A stretch of 64,000 nucleotides of DNA from Monarcha castaneiventris obscurior (GCA_026261815.1 JAMPIT010000885.1:248001-312000); one strand, 5' to 3'; positions 23,561-36,523 are shown, counted from the first letter of the stretch. Notes: generated from the letters alone by a model not told the origin. A program made the numbers and translations.

Positions 23561-25383
23561 GGAAGGTGCTGTAGACTCAGCTCGCAGGGGCTTGACATCC
23601 TCGATGGAGCTCTTAATTTGGAGCCGCTTTCAAAGGATTTTGTACGTCGGGATTTTTTTTTTCATTTTGAGACATTGAGGTCTGTTCCTCTGATTTTTCA
23701 GCTGTGGAATGACAGCCAGGATAAATGGAGCTCAGGTTCATCCTGCTCAAAGCAGCTTCTCCCACTGCTGGGTCCTTGGATGTTGCTTGAGCTCCAAGGA
23801 TTTGTTTACACCTGTCGTGTGGAGCAGGATAAAAAGTGTGGAAAGAGGGAGAGGGGATTGAAACCTGACGGGTGTAATTCCAGTGGTGGAAGGGTCTTGT
23901 TGGCTGTGGTCACTTGGGGTCATCTGTAATGGACATTACCCATGGCAAAACTTCCCATGGAACCAGCTCAGACAACTCACAAAGTGTTGCTTCAACATGA
24001 AGTGTTGGAGCCCATCCATGTGGGGATGGGGTTAAATAAGCTTTGGGAAAATGCCTTTGATGCCACCAGAGCTCATGGTGGTGGGACCGTAGGCTTGGGA
24101 TGCTGCCTGTCCATGGATGAGCCCATTTCAGGAGCTTTCCCTTCCTATTGTTGGACCTTTCCATCCTTGCAGTCTCCTGTTGAGCCCTTTGGAGCGTGAG
24201 CTCCTTGCCGTGCTCCTCCTGGCATCTCCTCACTAGGAGGACGTGAGATCAGGATCGTGAAGACCAAGATGAGCTCCTTCTCCAAGCCGTTTGTCCTGCG
24301 GCCATGGAGAGCGGGACATGGGTGGATGCAGGATATTCCATTGGGATTTGATAGAAATAAATTGGACCTAGAGGAGCACCCCCACAGTTGAGAATTATCA
24401 CTTTTGGAGGTTAATTATTGGGGAAGAAACCACCTTCAAGTGGTTTCAGGTGCCATCAAGATGAAAAGAGGGAAAAGTTGGGATTGACCTCAACTTCTCG
24501 ACCACGTTTAAACCCAGCCAGGAGCACACCACGGTCAGGAGGAGACTCAGAAATCGTCTGGTTTAGCAAGAGCTGCATTAATTGGATCAATGTTAAAATG
24601 TGATTTAAAGCACGTTGTCAGTGGAGCAGAGAATTTGGCCGAAGATCTGGTTCCTAGGGTGAGTTACGACGCTGGATCTCGGGGCCAAGATGTTCTTCAC
24701 ATTATGCTTTGTGCAGCACTTAACCCGTGGTGGATTTCCCCAAAAATAACCAATGATGTGACCAAAAAGAACCTGGGTGAGGCTTCAAATTGGAAAAGGA
24801 AGAGCTAAAACTCCAGTGCTGTGGAGCCAACTTACATAATTAAACACTGGTTTAAATACCACTTTTAGGCCAGGTTTAAGGGTGGTAGTAAACCAACTTT
24901 ATAATAATCAATAGTTTTTAGACTGCCTGCATAATTCAAACTCCCCAGCCCCTGCTCCCCCAGTGGTTCAGAGCTAATCTCACCAATTGGTTGCAGTAGG
25001 ATCGACGCTGTCGCGGTGAAGGTGACCTGGAATCCCTTTGTGTGAGTGGGTTTTTGTCAGCTAAATTCAAGGAATTTATCCTTTTTTATGCAAAACCTGA
25101 GGGTAATGTATTCATCAGGTTGCCGGCTCACCTATTGCTGGAGATGAATGTGTATTATTTTAATGCTAAGATTATTAAGGACTTTCTGAAGTCCTGCTTA
25201 AAGTATTCCCTCATGGTATTTGAGGACTTAATTTGAGTGTAAAGACGGGATAATTGTGTGGCATCGCAGCACATGGAAAGCACTGAGAGTTTTGGAGCAA
25301 GGCAGAGCTTCCATGGGGGAGTGGCACTCCCCTTGGAGTCCCTGTGTGCACTTAAACCACTTTAGGATTTTTAATTGCTCTGT

Positions 25384-25763
25384 AAAATCATGCAATCATC
25401 AGATGATGTGAGCTTGAAAAGAGTTTTCAAGATTATTTCATTCCAACCTGCTGCCATGGTCAGAGGGATCTTCCACTGTCCCAGGTTGCTCCCAGCTCTG
25501 TCCAACCTGGCCTTGGACACTTCCAGGGATGGGGCAGCCACAGCTTTTCTGGGCAACCTGTGCCAGGGCCTCGCCACCCTCCCAGGGAAGAATTCCTTCC
25601 TAATATCCCATCCATCCCTGCCCTCTGGCAGGGGGAAGCCATTCCCCCATTTCCTGCCCCTCCATCCTTTCTCCCAAGTCCCTCTCCAGCTCTCTTGGAG
25701 CCCCTTCAGGCAGGGGAAAGGCTCTGAGTTCTCCCTGGATCCTTCTCTCCTTCAGGAGCAGGT
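25384..25763 (-). mobile_element. CR1 LINE 3' fragment
   Basis: GGTTGCTCCCAGCTCTGTCC and the TATCCCATCCATCCCTGCCC block lead to CTCCCTGGATCCTTCTCTCC. The tail end is diverged. Confidence 0.9.
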
Positions 25764-26532
25764 TCCTTTTATTGTGATGGAGACACGAGTCGTTTGTCCT
25801 TGTTGACTGAGTATTTATGATGGGAGCTCCGGATGGTGTTTCCCTCAGATTGGATTTCTGCAGCTGGCAGGAATTGCTCCCATCCTCCCCAAAGGTCCCT
25901 TTTCACCTGTCAGGACACACTGCAGCCTTTTGCCTTGTCCGTTTATTTAATCCCTGGCCGTTGGGGTGGCCGGAAAACCGGGATCTTCAGAATTTCTATA
26001 CTGCCCTGTATGTATGGGTTGGATTTCTCCTACTCTTTTATTTTTAACTTTTTTCAAAATCCTCCTCAATATTCAAGGACCGTAAAAATGTTCCCCACTT
26101 ATCATGAGCTGTTATCTCAACGACTCCTCACCATTATTAATAATCGCTCTCAGTGTCATGTATTGCTCTTCCTTATGGCTCCCGAGGCAAATCACGGATG
26201 CAGGGAAGGATTTCTAATGGTTGAGTCGCAGGCTGGGGAGGAGCAGAGCTGGTTTGCCTCTTCCTGAAAGCAGGACGACAGGTTTGGAATTGTTTCTGTG
26301 GGTCCTGGTGGCCTGAACCTCCTGAACATGGTCATGCTGTGTCCTCCTGCAGATGGTGACTTCCATGGAGATGCTCCATGGGAGTTTTGGTACCTACCTG
26401 GCACAGGGAAGTGCAAATGTGAGCAGGTATCCAGGTGAATCCAAGGGGATGGAACCTGGCCAGTCCCACCAGGATGCTGGGGAACCTCAGAACCTCCCAA
26501 GCTTTGGTGTGAGATCTTAAATGTATTTGAAA

Positions 26533-26772
26533 ACCATAGAAGGGTTTGGATGGGAAGGGACCTTCCAAGGTCATCCAGTTCCACTCCTTGCCATGGGCAG
26601 GGACACCTTCCACTATCCCAGGTTGCTCCAGGCCCCATCCAGCCTGGCCTTGGACACTTTCAGGGATGGGACAGCCACAGCTTCTCTGGGAATTCCACTC
26701 CAGGGCCTTACCATCCTCCTAGGGAAGAATTCCTTCCCAATATCCCATCGAATCCTGCCCTCTGGCAGTTTA
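26533..26772 (-). mobile_element. CR1 LINE 3' fragment
   Basis: GGTTTGGATGGGAAGGGACC antisense tail to CCTGCCCTCTGGCAG. It forms an inverted pair with the copy at 26957. Confidence 0.9.
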
Positions 26773-26789
26773 AAGCCATCTGGTGGTTG

Positions 26790-26877
26790 GCAACTGGTTC
26801 TGGATGGCCCTGCTTGAGCAGGGGGTTGGGCCAGACTTCCAGGGATTCCTTCCAGCCTCAAACATTCCGTGATGTCT
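26790..26877 (+). mobile_element. CR1 tail of a different subtype
   Basis: GCCCTGCTTGAGCAGGGGG then GATTCCTTCCAGCCTCAAAC and ATTCCGTGATG, a CR1 end unlike its neighbours. Confidence 0.72.
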
Positions 26878-26956
26878 CCTGCAAACCTCTGGGCATTGCT
26901 GTTGTTGATCACGGCACCTCCTGTCTTGGGCCGCTGGCACATCCAGGGGGATTTGA

Positions 26957-27126
26957 GATTTTTCCAGAGAAGCTTTGGCTACCCCATCCCTGGAAGTGTC
27001 CAGGGCCAGGTTGGATGAGGCTTGAAGCAACTTGGTCTAGTGGAAGGTGTCCCCGCCCATGGCAGAGGGGTTTGAATGAGATGATCTTTAAGGTCCTTTC
27101 CGATCCAAACCATTCCAGGATTTTAT
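26957..27126 (+). mobile_element. CR1 LINE 3' tail fragment
   Basis: CCATCCCTGGAAGTGTCCAG through CATGGCAGAGGGGTTTG to CCATTCCAGGATTTT. Confidence 0.88.
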
Positions 27127-27474
27127 GTCAAAAATTAACCCTGGGCCAGTGATTGGAGTCTCCTGCTCCAAACCTGGAGACGACTTGGTCTTGCATGAAC
27201 TCTGGGATACCTGGAGTTGCTGGTGGATCTGAGAGCTCCCATTCCATTTGTCTTCCAAATAGATATTTCCAAACCCACCCTTGAATTCCCAGTCCATGTT
27301 CCTCCTCCAGTTTTCGCTGCTGGGAGATGGCCCCAAAAGTGATGACCCCTCAAAGCTTGACTGATGGGCACCGTCCCACTGGGAAAGGCGACTTCCCTCT
27401 TTCCTTTTCCAAGTCAGTAGTGGATTTTATTTTTTCCCATTGTTTTGGGGGTTGTTTTTGTTTTCCTTTTTCCC

Positions 27475-27735
27475 AGCTCGGCGCGGTTCAGCGCTTCGGC
27501 CTCGCAAACTGGAACGCCCGGATTAATTTGTGGTTAGATCTCTGTTAAGATTGCATCCACTTCCCCAGTCAGCACTTAATTGGCAGTCGCTTGATTTAAC
27601 AGCGTGGGAGCCGGCTCCGGAAAAATGGCTTGGATAAATCACTGCCTGACGCCAGAAAATAGATATAATCTCAACATTAACTACATTAATAGTAGCAGGA
27701 GCCGAATTAAGAAAGCCATAAAGTAGAGGCAGGAG
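27475..27735. other. Unique block, candidate non-coding element
   Basis: GCTCGGCGCGGTTCAGCGC, CGGATTAATTTGTGG, CAGCACTTAATTGGCAG and CATTAACTACATTAATAG occur in 260 bp without repeats. Confidence 0.37.
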
Positions 27736-29295
27736 AGTATAAATTACAGCCATCTCGCTGTCTTCTTCTTCAGGCTCTGCTTTCCTTCCTCTCCTGGCCG
27801 ATGGGGTGGGATTGCGCCACTCTTGGATCTGGTCGGCTCCACTGGGGACAGGGAGAAGAGCAATTCCCACAATTCACACCATTCTCAGTTCATGGACCAT
27901 CTTTAGGATGACACCAGATTGGTCTGTTCAGTTTTAGTGGTTTGATATTGATTTAGGTGGATCCGGAATGTTGAAATCATGGATTTGATTTCTTCCCTCT
28001 GGAGTCCTGATTGGGGTCATGGGGTCTTTTATAGTCCTTTGGATTTCTAAGATGATTATTTGGGGTTGGATAAGGGGAGAAAAGACACTTCCTAATGAAG
28101 TGGGTGGAAATCTTTGTAGGGCAGGTGGTGAGGTGGCCAACTCCCAGCTCCTGGAGAACCCTCGGCGGATCCCTCACTTGTGGGTGTTGTTCCCAGGGGA
28201 AACTTTGCCTTTATTTCCCGTCTGTGAAAACCAAGGAAATCAACTCAGGATAAGCACTGTGAGGGCTTGTTTTTCCCGATGCTCTGGATAATGGTGACCT
28301 TTGAAACTTCTCCTGCTCTTCTGGAGTTCCAGGAGAAGCGTTCCTCCAGCTTTTGTGTGCTGTGGGATGCCAAAAGCCATCCCAGCTCTTCCAGCTGTTG
28401 CTTTATCCATTTATGCCTGTCTTGACTGTTTTTAAATTTGGAAGTAAACCTAGTTGGATGTTTCTTTTTCATTTCAGTCTCGTGTTAGGTCCAGCTTTGG
28501 TTCAGAAGGTGACACTTCAGGATTTTCTGTGGACGTACTGGAGTGGAGATGCTCCACATGGAGATATTTGGGAGTCTTGGGATGGGGATGAAGGCTGAGC
28601 AGCTTCATGAGGTCCAAACCCTCAGTGGGAGCAAGAGTTAGAGGTGCTGGTGGTACCTCCCTGCTGGTGAGGGGGGTGCCACACAGCTAATGATGCCCTA
28701 GAGCATCATAAAAATTGTTTTCCGTCCAGTTTTCCATAGAAAAATGTAAAGAGGGGTATGATGATGCCATGGAAGTTGCCTTGGAAGTCACATCCCACCA
28801 TGTGGAGGGTCGGGTCAGTGCTACGAGCTAGAGGCGAGTTTTGGGTTCTTTTAGGAAGTTTTCTGCATTTTTCTGGTTGGCCTGGAGATTTTCGTGAGGT
28901 TTTTGGGAGTTTGGGAATTGTTCTGGGTCTGGTGTCAGCAGAGGGAGACAGCTCTGTAGGAGTCTGGTGTGGGAAGGGCTAATTTGGAGTTAATGAGAGA
29001 GCAAAAATTGATTTGTTTGATCTTTGGGCACACGTTGAGCTACTGTGCCAAAACTTGGGACAGTAGAGCCATCAAAATCCTGTATAACTGAACCCCTTCC
29101 CAAATTTTCCCCCACAGTCCCTGATTAAAAGCATCTCTCGGCTGTTTGGAAGTGCAAATGCTGCCAGGGCTTTTATTTTATTTGTTGTTTTATTTAGTGA
29201 AAAATTTATTTTCTTTATTGATAAACAGCTTTATTTATTCATATTTCTTTTATAAATTTAGCTTGTTATCTGCCTCGAAGAAGCATTCACATCAC

Positions 29296-29963
29296 AAAAT
29301 CATGGAATAGCTTGGTTTGGAAGGGACCTTAAAGATCATCTCATTCCAACCCCCTTCCATTGGCAGGGACACCTTCCACTAGCCCAGATTGCTCCAAGCT
29401 CTGTCCAGCCTGGCCTTGGACACTTCCAGGGATGGGAGAGCCACAGATTCTCTGGGAATTCCATTCCAGCCCCTCACCACCCGCCCAGGGAGGAATTCCT
29501 TCCCAATATCCCATCTAACCCCACCCTCTGGCAGTGGGAAGCCATTCCTTGTGTCCTGTCCCTCCATCCCTTGTCCCAAGTCCCTCTCCAGCTCTCCTGG
29601 AGCCCCTTTAGGCACTGGAAGGGGCTCTGAGGTCTCCCTGGATCCTTCTCTTCTCCAGGCTGGACATTCCCAGCTCTCCCAGCCTGGCTCCAGAGCACAG
29701 GGGCTCCAGCCCTTGGAGCATCTCTGTGGCCTCCTCTGGATTTTCTCCAGCAGCTCCACATCCTTCTGCTGTTGGACTCCAGAGCTGGAGGCAGAATTCC
29801 AGGTGGGATCTCACCTGAGTGGGGCAGAGGGGCAGAATTCCCTCCTCTCCTGCTGCCCATGCTGTGGGATGAGCCCAGGACATGGGGAATTTCTGCGTTT
29901 CCATGGCTGGGTCATGTCCAGCTTCTCATCCACCAACACCCAAGTCCTTTTTTCTCAGGTTTA
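29296..29963 (-). mobile_element. CR1 LINE 3' fragment, 670 bp
   Basis: One of the longer copies. It runs from AAAATCATGGAATAGCTTGG through all common blocks to CTCATCCACCAACACCC, reaching into the reverse-transcriptase C-terminal coding part. Confidence 0.92.
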
Positions 29964-30797
29964 TCCCGACCTTTTCAACTTTATTTCCAGCTTTTTGGTT
30001 CAGTTGCACCCCCCTTCACCACATCCCGTCTTCTCCCCTGGAAATGGATTTTTAAAAGCGTCATCTTCCAGCGAATTTTCCTTTCCATCTTGTTGTTTAT
30101 TAGGCTCTTAAAGGCAAAGCTTGTAATGCATCCATTGATCCAAATTCCAATTGAAGAGATGTGAGCACATAAAATAGTCCCGACCCTTTAATAATGGAGC
30201 GATATCCTTTGGAATGTAGGCAATGCAATTAGGACAAGGAACCAACCCCCTGCCCCTTGATGGGGGCCTTTGAATCATTTTTATCCATTCGATATATTCC
30301 GAGTTGGAGCTGAGTTCCTTTAAGTGTCTTCCTGGTGTGTATCTGATGGACTGACGCTCTCAGAAGTGTTGGACCTTTTTTTTTCCTCTTTCTCTTGGAA
30401 ACAGATCCAAATTTTTATAGATCTGTATTTATTAATTATGCATGTCTACATTTATAAAATATATATAATATGTATTTTATATGTGGGTAGAAATTGGGTG
30501 GATGGGCCGAAGCCAACGGCGTGGGGGTCAACAAAGCCAGGTGTTGGATCCAGCACCTGGACCACGACAACCTCATGGAATGGTCCAGGCTTGTGGATAA
30601 AGGGCTGGAGAGATGGAAAGGGACTTGGAGGAGCTGGTGGCAGGTAGCTGGATATGAGCTCAGGTGGGCAAGGAGGCCACTGGCACCTGGCTTGTACCAG
30701 CCATGTTGTGTCCATCCCTCTGTGCTGGCCCTGCTGGGGCACCTCCAATCCTGGCGGGAATTTTGGGACCCTCACTAGAAAGACATTGAGGGGTTGG

Positions 30798-31232
30798 GAC
30801 GTGTTCGGGGAAGGGAATGGAGCTGGGAAGAGACTGGAGCACCACGAGTGCCTGGGGGAGCTGAGGGGGGCTCAGCCTGGAGAAAAGGAGGCTCAGGGGG
30901 GAACCTTGTGGTTCTCCACAACTCCCTGACTGGAGGATGGATCCAGGTGGGGTTTGGGATCTGCTCCCAGAGGACAAGAGACAGGATGAGAGGAAACAGC
31001 CTCAAACTGCACCAGGAGAGGTTCAGATTGGACATCAGGAGGAATTTGTTCATGGAAAGGGTTGGAGTCAGCTGCCTGGGGAGGTGGTGGAATCCCTATC
31101 CCTGGAGGTGTCCAAGGAATGCCTGGAGGTGGCACTCAGTGCTCTGGTCTGGGTGACGAGTTTGGGATCAGTCACAGGTTGGACTCGATGATCTTGGAGG
31201 TCTTTTCTGACCTAAATGATTCCATGATTCCA
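30798..31232 (+). mobile_element. CR1 LINE 3' fragment followed by a TA/TG microsatellite
   Basis: GGAGCTGGGAAGAGACTGG to CCTAAATGATTCCATGATTC, with TATATGTGTGTATATATAC directly after the tail. Confidence 0.9.
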
Positions 31233-31569
31233 TATATGTGTGTATATATACACTTATCCAGGCATGCACAACATTGATGTTAATAAATATTTGCTGGATC
31301 ATGGAATTCCAGGGATGCCGAGAGTTCATGCCAAGGAATCAGAGCCGACAGTGCTGCTCCAGTTGTTTTGTGGGTCAGCTTATAAATGATATGGAGACCA
31401 CAATATTGGATAAATCCATGGATATCCAAGTACCTGCTTTAAATTTGGAAAAAAAAAGCTTGGAGTCAACACCTGACTTTGTTATTTTTTCCTTAAATTT
31501 AATATAAAGGCAGGAAAACCAACTCTTCAGGGGAAGAGAAATCATTTATACACTTTTCCCTGCCTTTGT

Positions 31570-31625
31570 AGATGAATTTAATTTTAAATTTCAATTAATT
31601 AATGAAATTTAAATTTAATTTTCAA
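31570..31625. repeat. A/T-only near-palindrome
   Basis: AATTTTAAATTTCA, spacer ATTAATTA, TGAAATTTAAATTT. The arms pair over about 11 bp or more around the spacer. Confidence 0.8.
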
Positions 31626-32284
31626 AATGCATCGTCTGTGGATTTGTATCCACCCCTAGTCCAAGCCGTGGGCATGGGGTTTTCCAGAGGCAGCCAGTGG
31701 CTGCTGTTTTCCCAGCGGATAATTCCCTTTAGCACAGCTCCACTGAAGTTCTTTAACCTCTCCAATGCTGAGTTCCTGTTTTTCTATGGAATCTTGCTCC
31801 TTGTCCGAGACATTTGCTTTAATTAAAATGTATCAGCTGTTCTGGCTCTTCATAGTATTATTGCTGTTTCCTGCATGAGGAAAAGAGCATTTAAAGGGAA
31901 AATATCCTCAGAAAAAGCAATTATCCCAGGTATTTTTGGAAAGCAGGCAGGAGGGGAAGCCTCCAGTGGGATTTGGCTCCGTGTCTGGCTGATTATTGTG
32001 ATAAATATTCAAAGTTGGAGCTGTTTGGGTTGGGATATGGACACGGAATTGGAATGATCGTCAGCAATTAGCCTTCCTGGGATATTCCAGTGCTTGGAGC
32101 ACGTCCAGAGCTCTGAAATGGGATTTACAGGGATGAGCAGAGGGAGGAATATCACTTCTGTGCCAGGACAGGGGAGGGTCTAGGACCTGCTCTCGCTTTC
32201 CCTCTGATTTTAGCCCATCACCAAGGGTGGTAGGACACTGTCTTAGAGGGATTAAGGATTAATCCACGTGGACACAGGTCCTGG

Positions 32285-32520
32285 AGCTTCCCAAACCGTG
32301 CCACTAAAGCCGGCGACACCTTCCTGGAACGCGGCGAGCTCCATTTCAGCTAATCAGAGTTAAACCCTAATGAACTTTGTCCAATCGCCTGAGCTAATGG
32401 GGGTAAAAGGAATCTAATTAACAGGACAATAGTTCCCGGTCTTCCCGGTGTAATCACTGATCCGCCGCCGGCATTAGAGCAGCAGGATGGAAAGCTGAGT
32501 ATTAGGGACCGTCAGCATTT
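32285..32520. other. Unique block, candidate non-coding element
   Basis: CCGGCGACACC, GCGGCGAGCTCC, GCTAATCAGAGTTAAACCC, GGAATCTAATTAACAGG and GATCCGCCGCCGGCATTAG: clustered CpG plus TAAT sites. Confidence 0.38.
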
Positions 32521-32794
32521 CCATTCTCAGGCTCAGCCTAAGCGGTTTAACGGGACCTTGGCAGGGGGGTTTGGGCTGAGACTTGACCTACCTTGAAAAC
32601 AGCTTCATGTGGGCAAATTGTCTTCTCCAAAGGGTCTTTTGTCTCTTCTCTAGGGAGGCTTTTTCATCACGCAGACTTTGCTGGAGAAGTTGGAAATGTT
32701 TCCGAGGATCCTCCTGGGGCTCGCTGTGGGTGGGATCAGGCCCAGGGCTGGGGAGAAGTCAAAGAGTTGGTTTGGAGTTGGGCTGTCAGGGAGT

Positions 32795-32903
32795 GGGGAA
32801 GACAAGATACAGCCTCAAATTGTGCCAAGGGAAATTTAGATTGGATATCAGGGAGAGTTTCTTCGTGGAAAAGGTTGTCAAGCATTGGAACAGGCGGTGG
32901 TGG
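32795..32903 (+). mobile_element. CR1 LINE internal piece
   Basis: GACAAGATACAGCCTCAAAT to GCATTGGAACAGGCGGTGG, broken off before the tail by the next piece. Confidence 0.75.
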
Positions 32904-32980
32904 AGGAAGGAGGGAACGGTTAGGTGGGATATTGGGAAAAAATTCTTCCCTGTGAGTGTGGTGAGGCCCTGGCCAGGCTT
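32904..32980 (+). mobile_element. CR1 LINE internal piece of another subtype
   Basis: GGGATATTGGGAAAAAATTC to GGTGAGGCCCTGGCCAGG. It sits between two other CR1 pieces in a mosaic. Confidence 0.72.
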
Positions 32981-32984
32981 AAAG

Positions 32985-33358
32985 AATGGTTTGGGTTGGA
33001 AGAGATCTTGAAGGTCCCACCCCCTTCCATGGGCAGGGACACCTTCCACTATCCCAGGTTGCTCCAAGCTGCATCCAACCTGGCTTTGGACACTTCCAGG
33101 GATGGGGCAGCCACAGCTTCTCTGGACAACCTGTGCCAGGGCCTCCCCACCCGCCCAGGGAAGAATTCCTTCCCAATATCCCATCTAACCCTGCCCTCTG
33201 GCAGTGGGATCCATTTCTACATCTCCTGTCCCTTCCAGGCCCTTGTCCAAAATCCCTCTCTATCTCTCCTGGAGCCCCTTTAGGCACAGGAAGGGGCTCT
33301 GAGGTCTCCCAGGATCCTTCTTTTCTCCAGGCTGGACACCCCCAGCTCTCCCAGGACA
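32985..33358 (-). mobile_element. CR1 LINE 3' fragment
   Basis: GAATGGTTTGGGTTGGAAG antisense tail to CACCCCCAGCTCTCCCAGG. Confidence 0.9.
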
Positions 33359-33739
33359 GTTCCACCCCTACCCTCCTCACCTGGCCACATCAATCCTTCA
33401 GTCCAGCCCATCACAAATTCTTTCCCTGTTTTCCATGGCTTGGCACATGGAGCTGGTTTTGTATCCAGGCTCTCCATCTCCCGCAGGAATGAATTGGGTT
33501 ACAAACAATAGCAGGGATTTAGCAAACAGCCGGGAAAGGCTGGGAAAAGAGCTCTCCTCTCCTACTGCTCTGAGCTCCTTGAGGTGATGCTGGATCTCCT
33601 GTGGTTTTTGGAAGGTTTTGGCAGGATTTCCCTGGGTTCAAGCTGGATCATGAGCCCAGCAGGGGCTGCCAAGTGCCATGTGGAGCTCTGGCTTTTCGTG
33701 GACACAATGGAGAGATGAAAGGGAACGGCAGTGTGGGGC

Positions 33740-34368
33740 TGTGCCGGTTTGGCCAAAATCTAGCAATGTATCCTCTGAGAGAAAACCAGGTTACAACCAC
33801 CTTTCCCCCCACCAGGAAAGAAACTTTCCTCGAAGGAAAGTGAAAGAGATAAAAACTATTTATTTAACAAACACACAGGAGAAGAATAATAATGCTAAAT
33901 AGTAAAACCCCTCGCTGTAGTGAGAAAACCTGGGAAGATTTCAGAGTCCTTCTGTAGATGTGGTCTCTCTCCTCCTCGGAGCTGGGTTGGTGAGGCCCTA
34001 GGCTGTTGGCCCACCCCTGGGCCTGAAGGAAAATTCTCCCAGTGTGTTCTGATGTTGTTGAAACAGTCCAGGAGAGAAAAAGAAGAAAAAAACCACCAAA
34101 GTCCCAGGAACCACGCTGGAGAAAAAAGGGAAGGAAAAAAAACCTGAAAAGCTGGCTGAAGAAACAGGCAGGGTGCTCCCTCCGTGCTCCTGAAGCCGGG
34201 GAGAACACAGAGGAGTCGCTATCTCTCTGTCCTTGGGAACTTGCTTTGAAAAGTTCGTTTGGTTTTTTTCTTTTTCCTCCCTTCTCAAGCTCAGTTTAAA
34301 GGCACAAAATTAATTTTTTGGCATAGAGCCGTGATAGGGGATACACATCATAGAGTCACCCCAAGACA
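33740..34368 (-). mobile_element. Solo LTR of an endogenous retrovirus, copy 1
   Basis: 629 bp starting TGTGCCGGTTTGG and ending CACCCCAAGACA on the + strand; sense is on the minus strand (TGTCTTGGGG...GGCACA). An AATAAA signal lies near the sense 3' end (antisense TTTATTTAAC at about 33860). Flanks are GGGGC on the left and GGAGC on the right, a 5-bp target duplication with one mismatch. No internal retroviral sequence is present. It matches the LTR at 57912 along its whole length, at roughly 80-85% by eye. Confidence 0.8.
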
Positions 34369-34379
34369 GGAGCTCAATG

Positions 34380-35246
34380 GCTTCCAGAGGGAAATGGCAA
34401 TAAATCCAGAGGGAGGGAATGATGGCACACATGAGGGAAGGGCATCCAGAGGGACCGTGACAGGCTGGGCCGGTGCAAACCTCGGGAAAGCCAAGGCCAA
34501 GGTCCTGCAAGTGGATAGGAACATCCCAAAGATAGATCCAGGCTGGATGGAGAATGGATTGAGAGCAGCCCCAAGAAGGATTTGAGGGTGTTGGTGGCTG
34601 AAAAACTGAATGTGCCCCATCCATGTGTGCTGGAACCCAGAAATTCCCCTGTGTCCTGGGCTCATCCCACAGCATGGGCAGCAGTAAAGGGGGGAATTCT
34701 GCCCCTGTGCCCCGCTCAGGTGAGACCCCACCTGGAATTCTGCCTCCAGCTCTGGGGTCCAACAGCAGAAGGACGTGGAGCTGCTGGAGCGAGTCCAGAG
34801 GAGGCCACGGAGATGCTCCAAGGGCTGGAGTCCCTCTGCTCTGGAGCCAGGCTGGGAGAGCTGGGAATGTCCAGCCTGGAGAAGGGAAGGATCCAGAGAT
34901 ATCTCAGAGACCCTTCCAGTGCCTAAAGTGGTTCCAGGAGAGCTGGAGAGGGACTTGGGCCAAGGGATGGAAAGCCATGATACAGGGAATGGCTTCCCAC
35001 TGCTGGAAAGCAGGGCTAGATGGGATATTGGGAAGGAATTCTTCCCTGGGCGGGTGGTGAGGGGCTGGAATGGAATTCCCAGAGAATCTGTGGCTGCCCC
35101 TGCATCCCTGGAAGTGTCCAAAGCCACGCTGGTCAGAGCTTGGAGCAACCTGGGATAGTGGAAGGTGTCCCTGCCCATGGCAGAGGGTGGGACTGGATGA
35201 TCTTGAAGGTCCCTTCCAAACCCAAACCATCCCATGATTCTATGGA
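34380..35246 (+). mobile_element. CR1 LINE 3' fragment, the longest here (~870 bp)
   Basis: It includes GGCTGGATGGAGAATGGATT and GAGAGCAGCCCCAAGAAGG from the end of the CR1 reverse transcriptase, then the full 3' region to CCATCCCATGATTCTATGG. The coding part is broken by frame changes. The LTR lies directly against its 5' end. Confidence 0.9.
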
Positions 35247-36518
35247 ATGTTCCCCCTCAGTTTAGCCCAAAGTTGCCTGGAAATTTTACAGCCCTTTGAG
35301 AAGGCACTGCAGGGAGATTGGGATATTTTATTCATACCTGGGTCTTTCCAAGTGGAATTCTTTAAGGAGGAAAATTATCCTGTCTAGGCAAAGATTGGGA
35401 AGAGGCATCATGCCTAGGAGATGTGGAAATTGGGAAGAATCACGAAAAACCGCTCCACAACCCTTCGTTGGAGGTGTAATTCCATGTTCTTGGTTTTGGG
35501 GGTTTTTTTTGAGGAATCTCTGTTCTCATTGGTTGATAACCACTAAATTTATTTGCAACTATTTTCCTTTCCAGGTCAGGGGGATTTATTGGGAAGGTAC
35601 GTCTTTATTTAGGTAATTAAAGAGCTTAAGAGGTGCTCATTGAAATTCATAATTTTTCCCAGGTTTTGAAAATGCTAAATGAGATCTGGGCTGGATTATT
35701 TTTTTTTTCCCTTGAGATTAACATTAAGCTGCATTTGAATGGAAATTCAGATTCAATTGAACCAAATTAAAATAGGGTTTTTTTTTTAAAAGTGTTTGTT
35801 TCATAATTAGAAGTAATTATTGAAAGGAGGAAATTGTTTATGGGTAAATTAACGAGTTTTTGCTGGTCACTGTGTATTTAAAACTAATGGATCCTCTGTA
35901 TTTATGGATGTATGTTGGGAAAAGAGACATCCCTTTCTATTTTTAATTTCCAATCACTTTTCCAACCTCAAATATCATCAACAGTGGAGTGACTGATTTG
36001 AATTATCCCAATCAGGTTCTTTAAATAAATTAAATCTTAATGTAGACAGTGTTTATTTGAGGTTTGACCTTTTAATTTTAAGGAGAAAGCATCGATGTTG
36101 ATAAAAATCCCATGAATCAACCATTTTAGTGGAATTACTTGCTTTTAGCTGTAGATTTGGGGTCCTCAGGGATCTGGTGGGTGAGGATAGAGACAGAACA
36201 GCTTCCAAGGGGAAGTGCTGAAGCATCTTGGAGCACTCCTGGTTTGTTTGAGGAACACTTTTAACCCTAAATCCTGTGTTGTTTGCTAAGAAATGAGGAA
36301 TGACTGAGGAAAAGGTGATTTTTTTGGAGTTTTTTTTTTCTCCCAAATGAGGATTTTTCATTGCCACCTCCAAGGCTTGTGATGGACGAGCTCCCTCCTT
36401 CCTCACCTCTCTCCCTGTTGCTTTCCATAACCGTTGCCCCCGCGATGATCCGCTCTTTTCCTCGGGATTCAAATGCCAGCATGCAAATGTGATTTCTGAC
36501 TATGTAAGGATTACTTTC

Positions 36519-36523
36519 AAAAA

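Noticed and set aside
34348..35235. 295-codon minus-strand open frame
   Set aside because: It is antisense to the CR1 copy at 34380-35246. The same peptide words recur in every CR1 antisense frame of the window.
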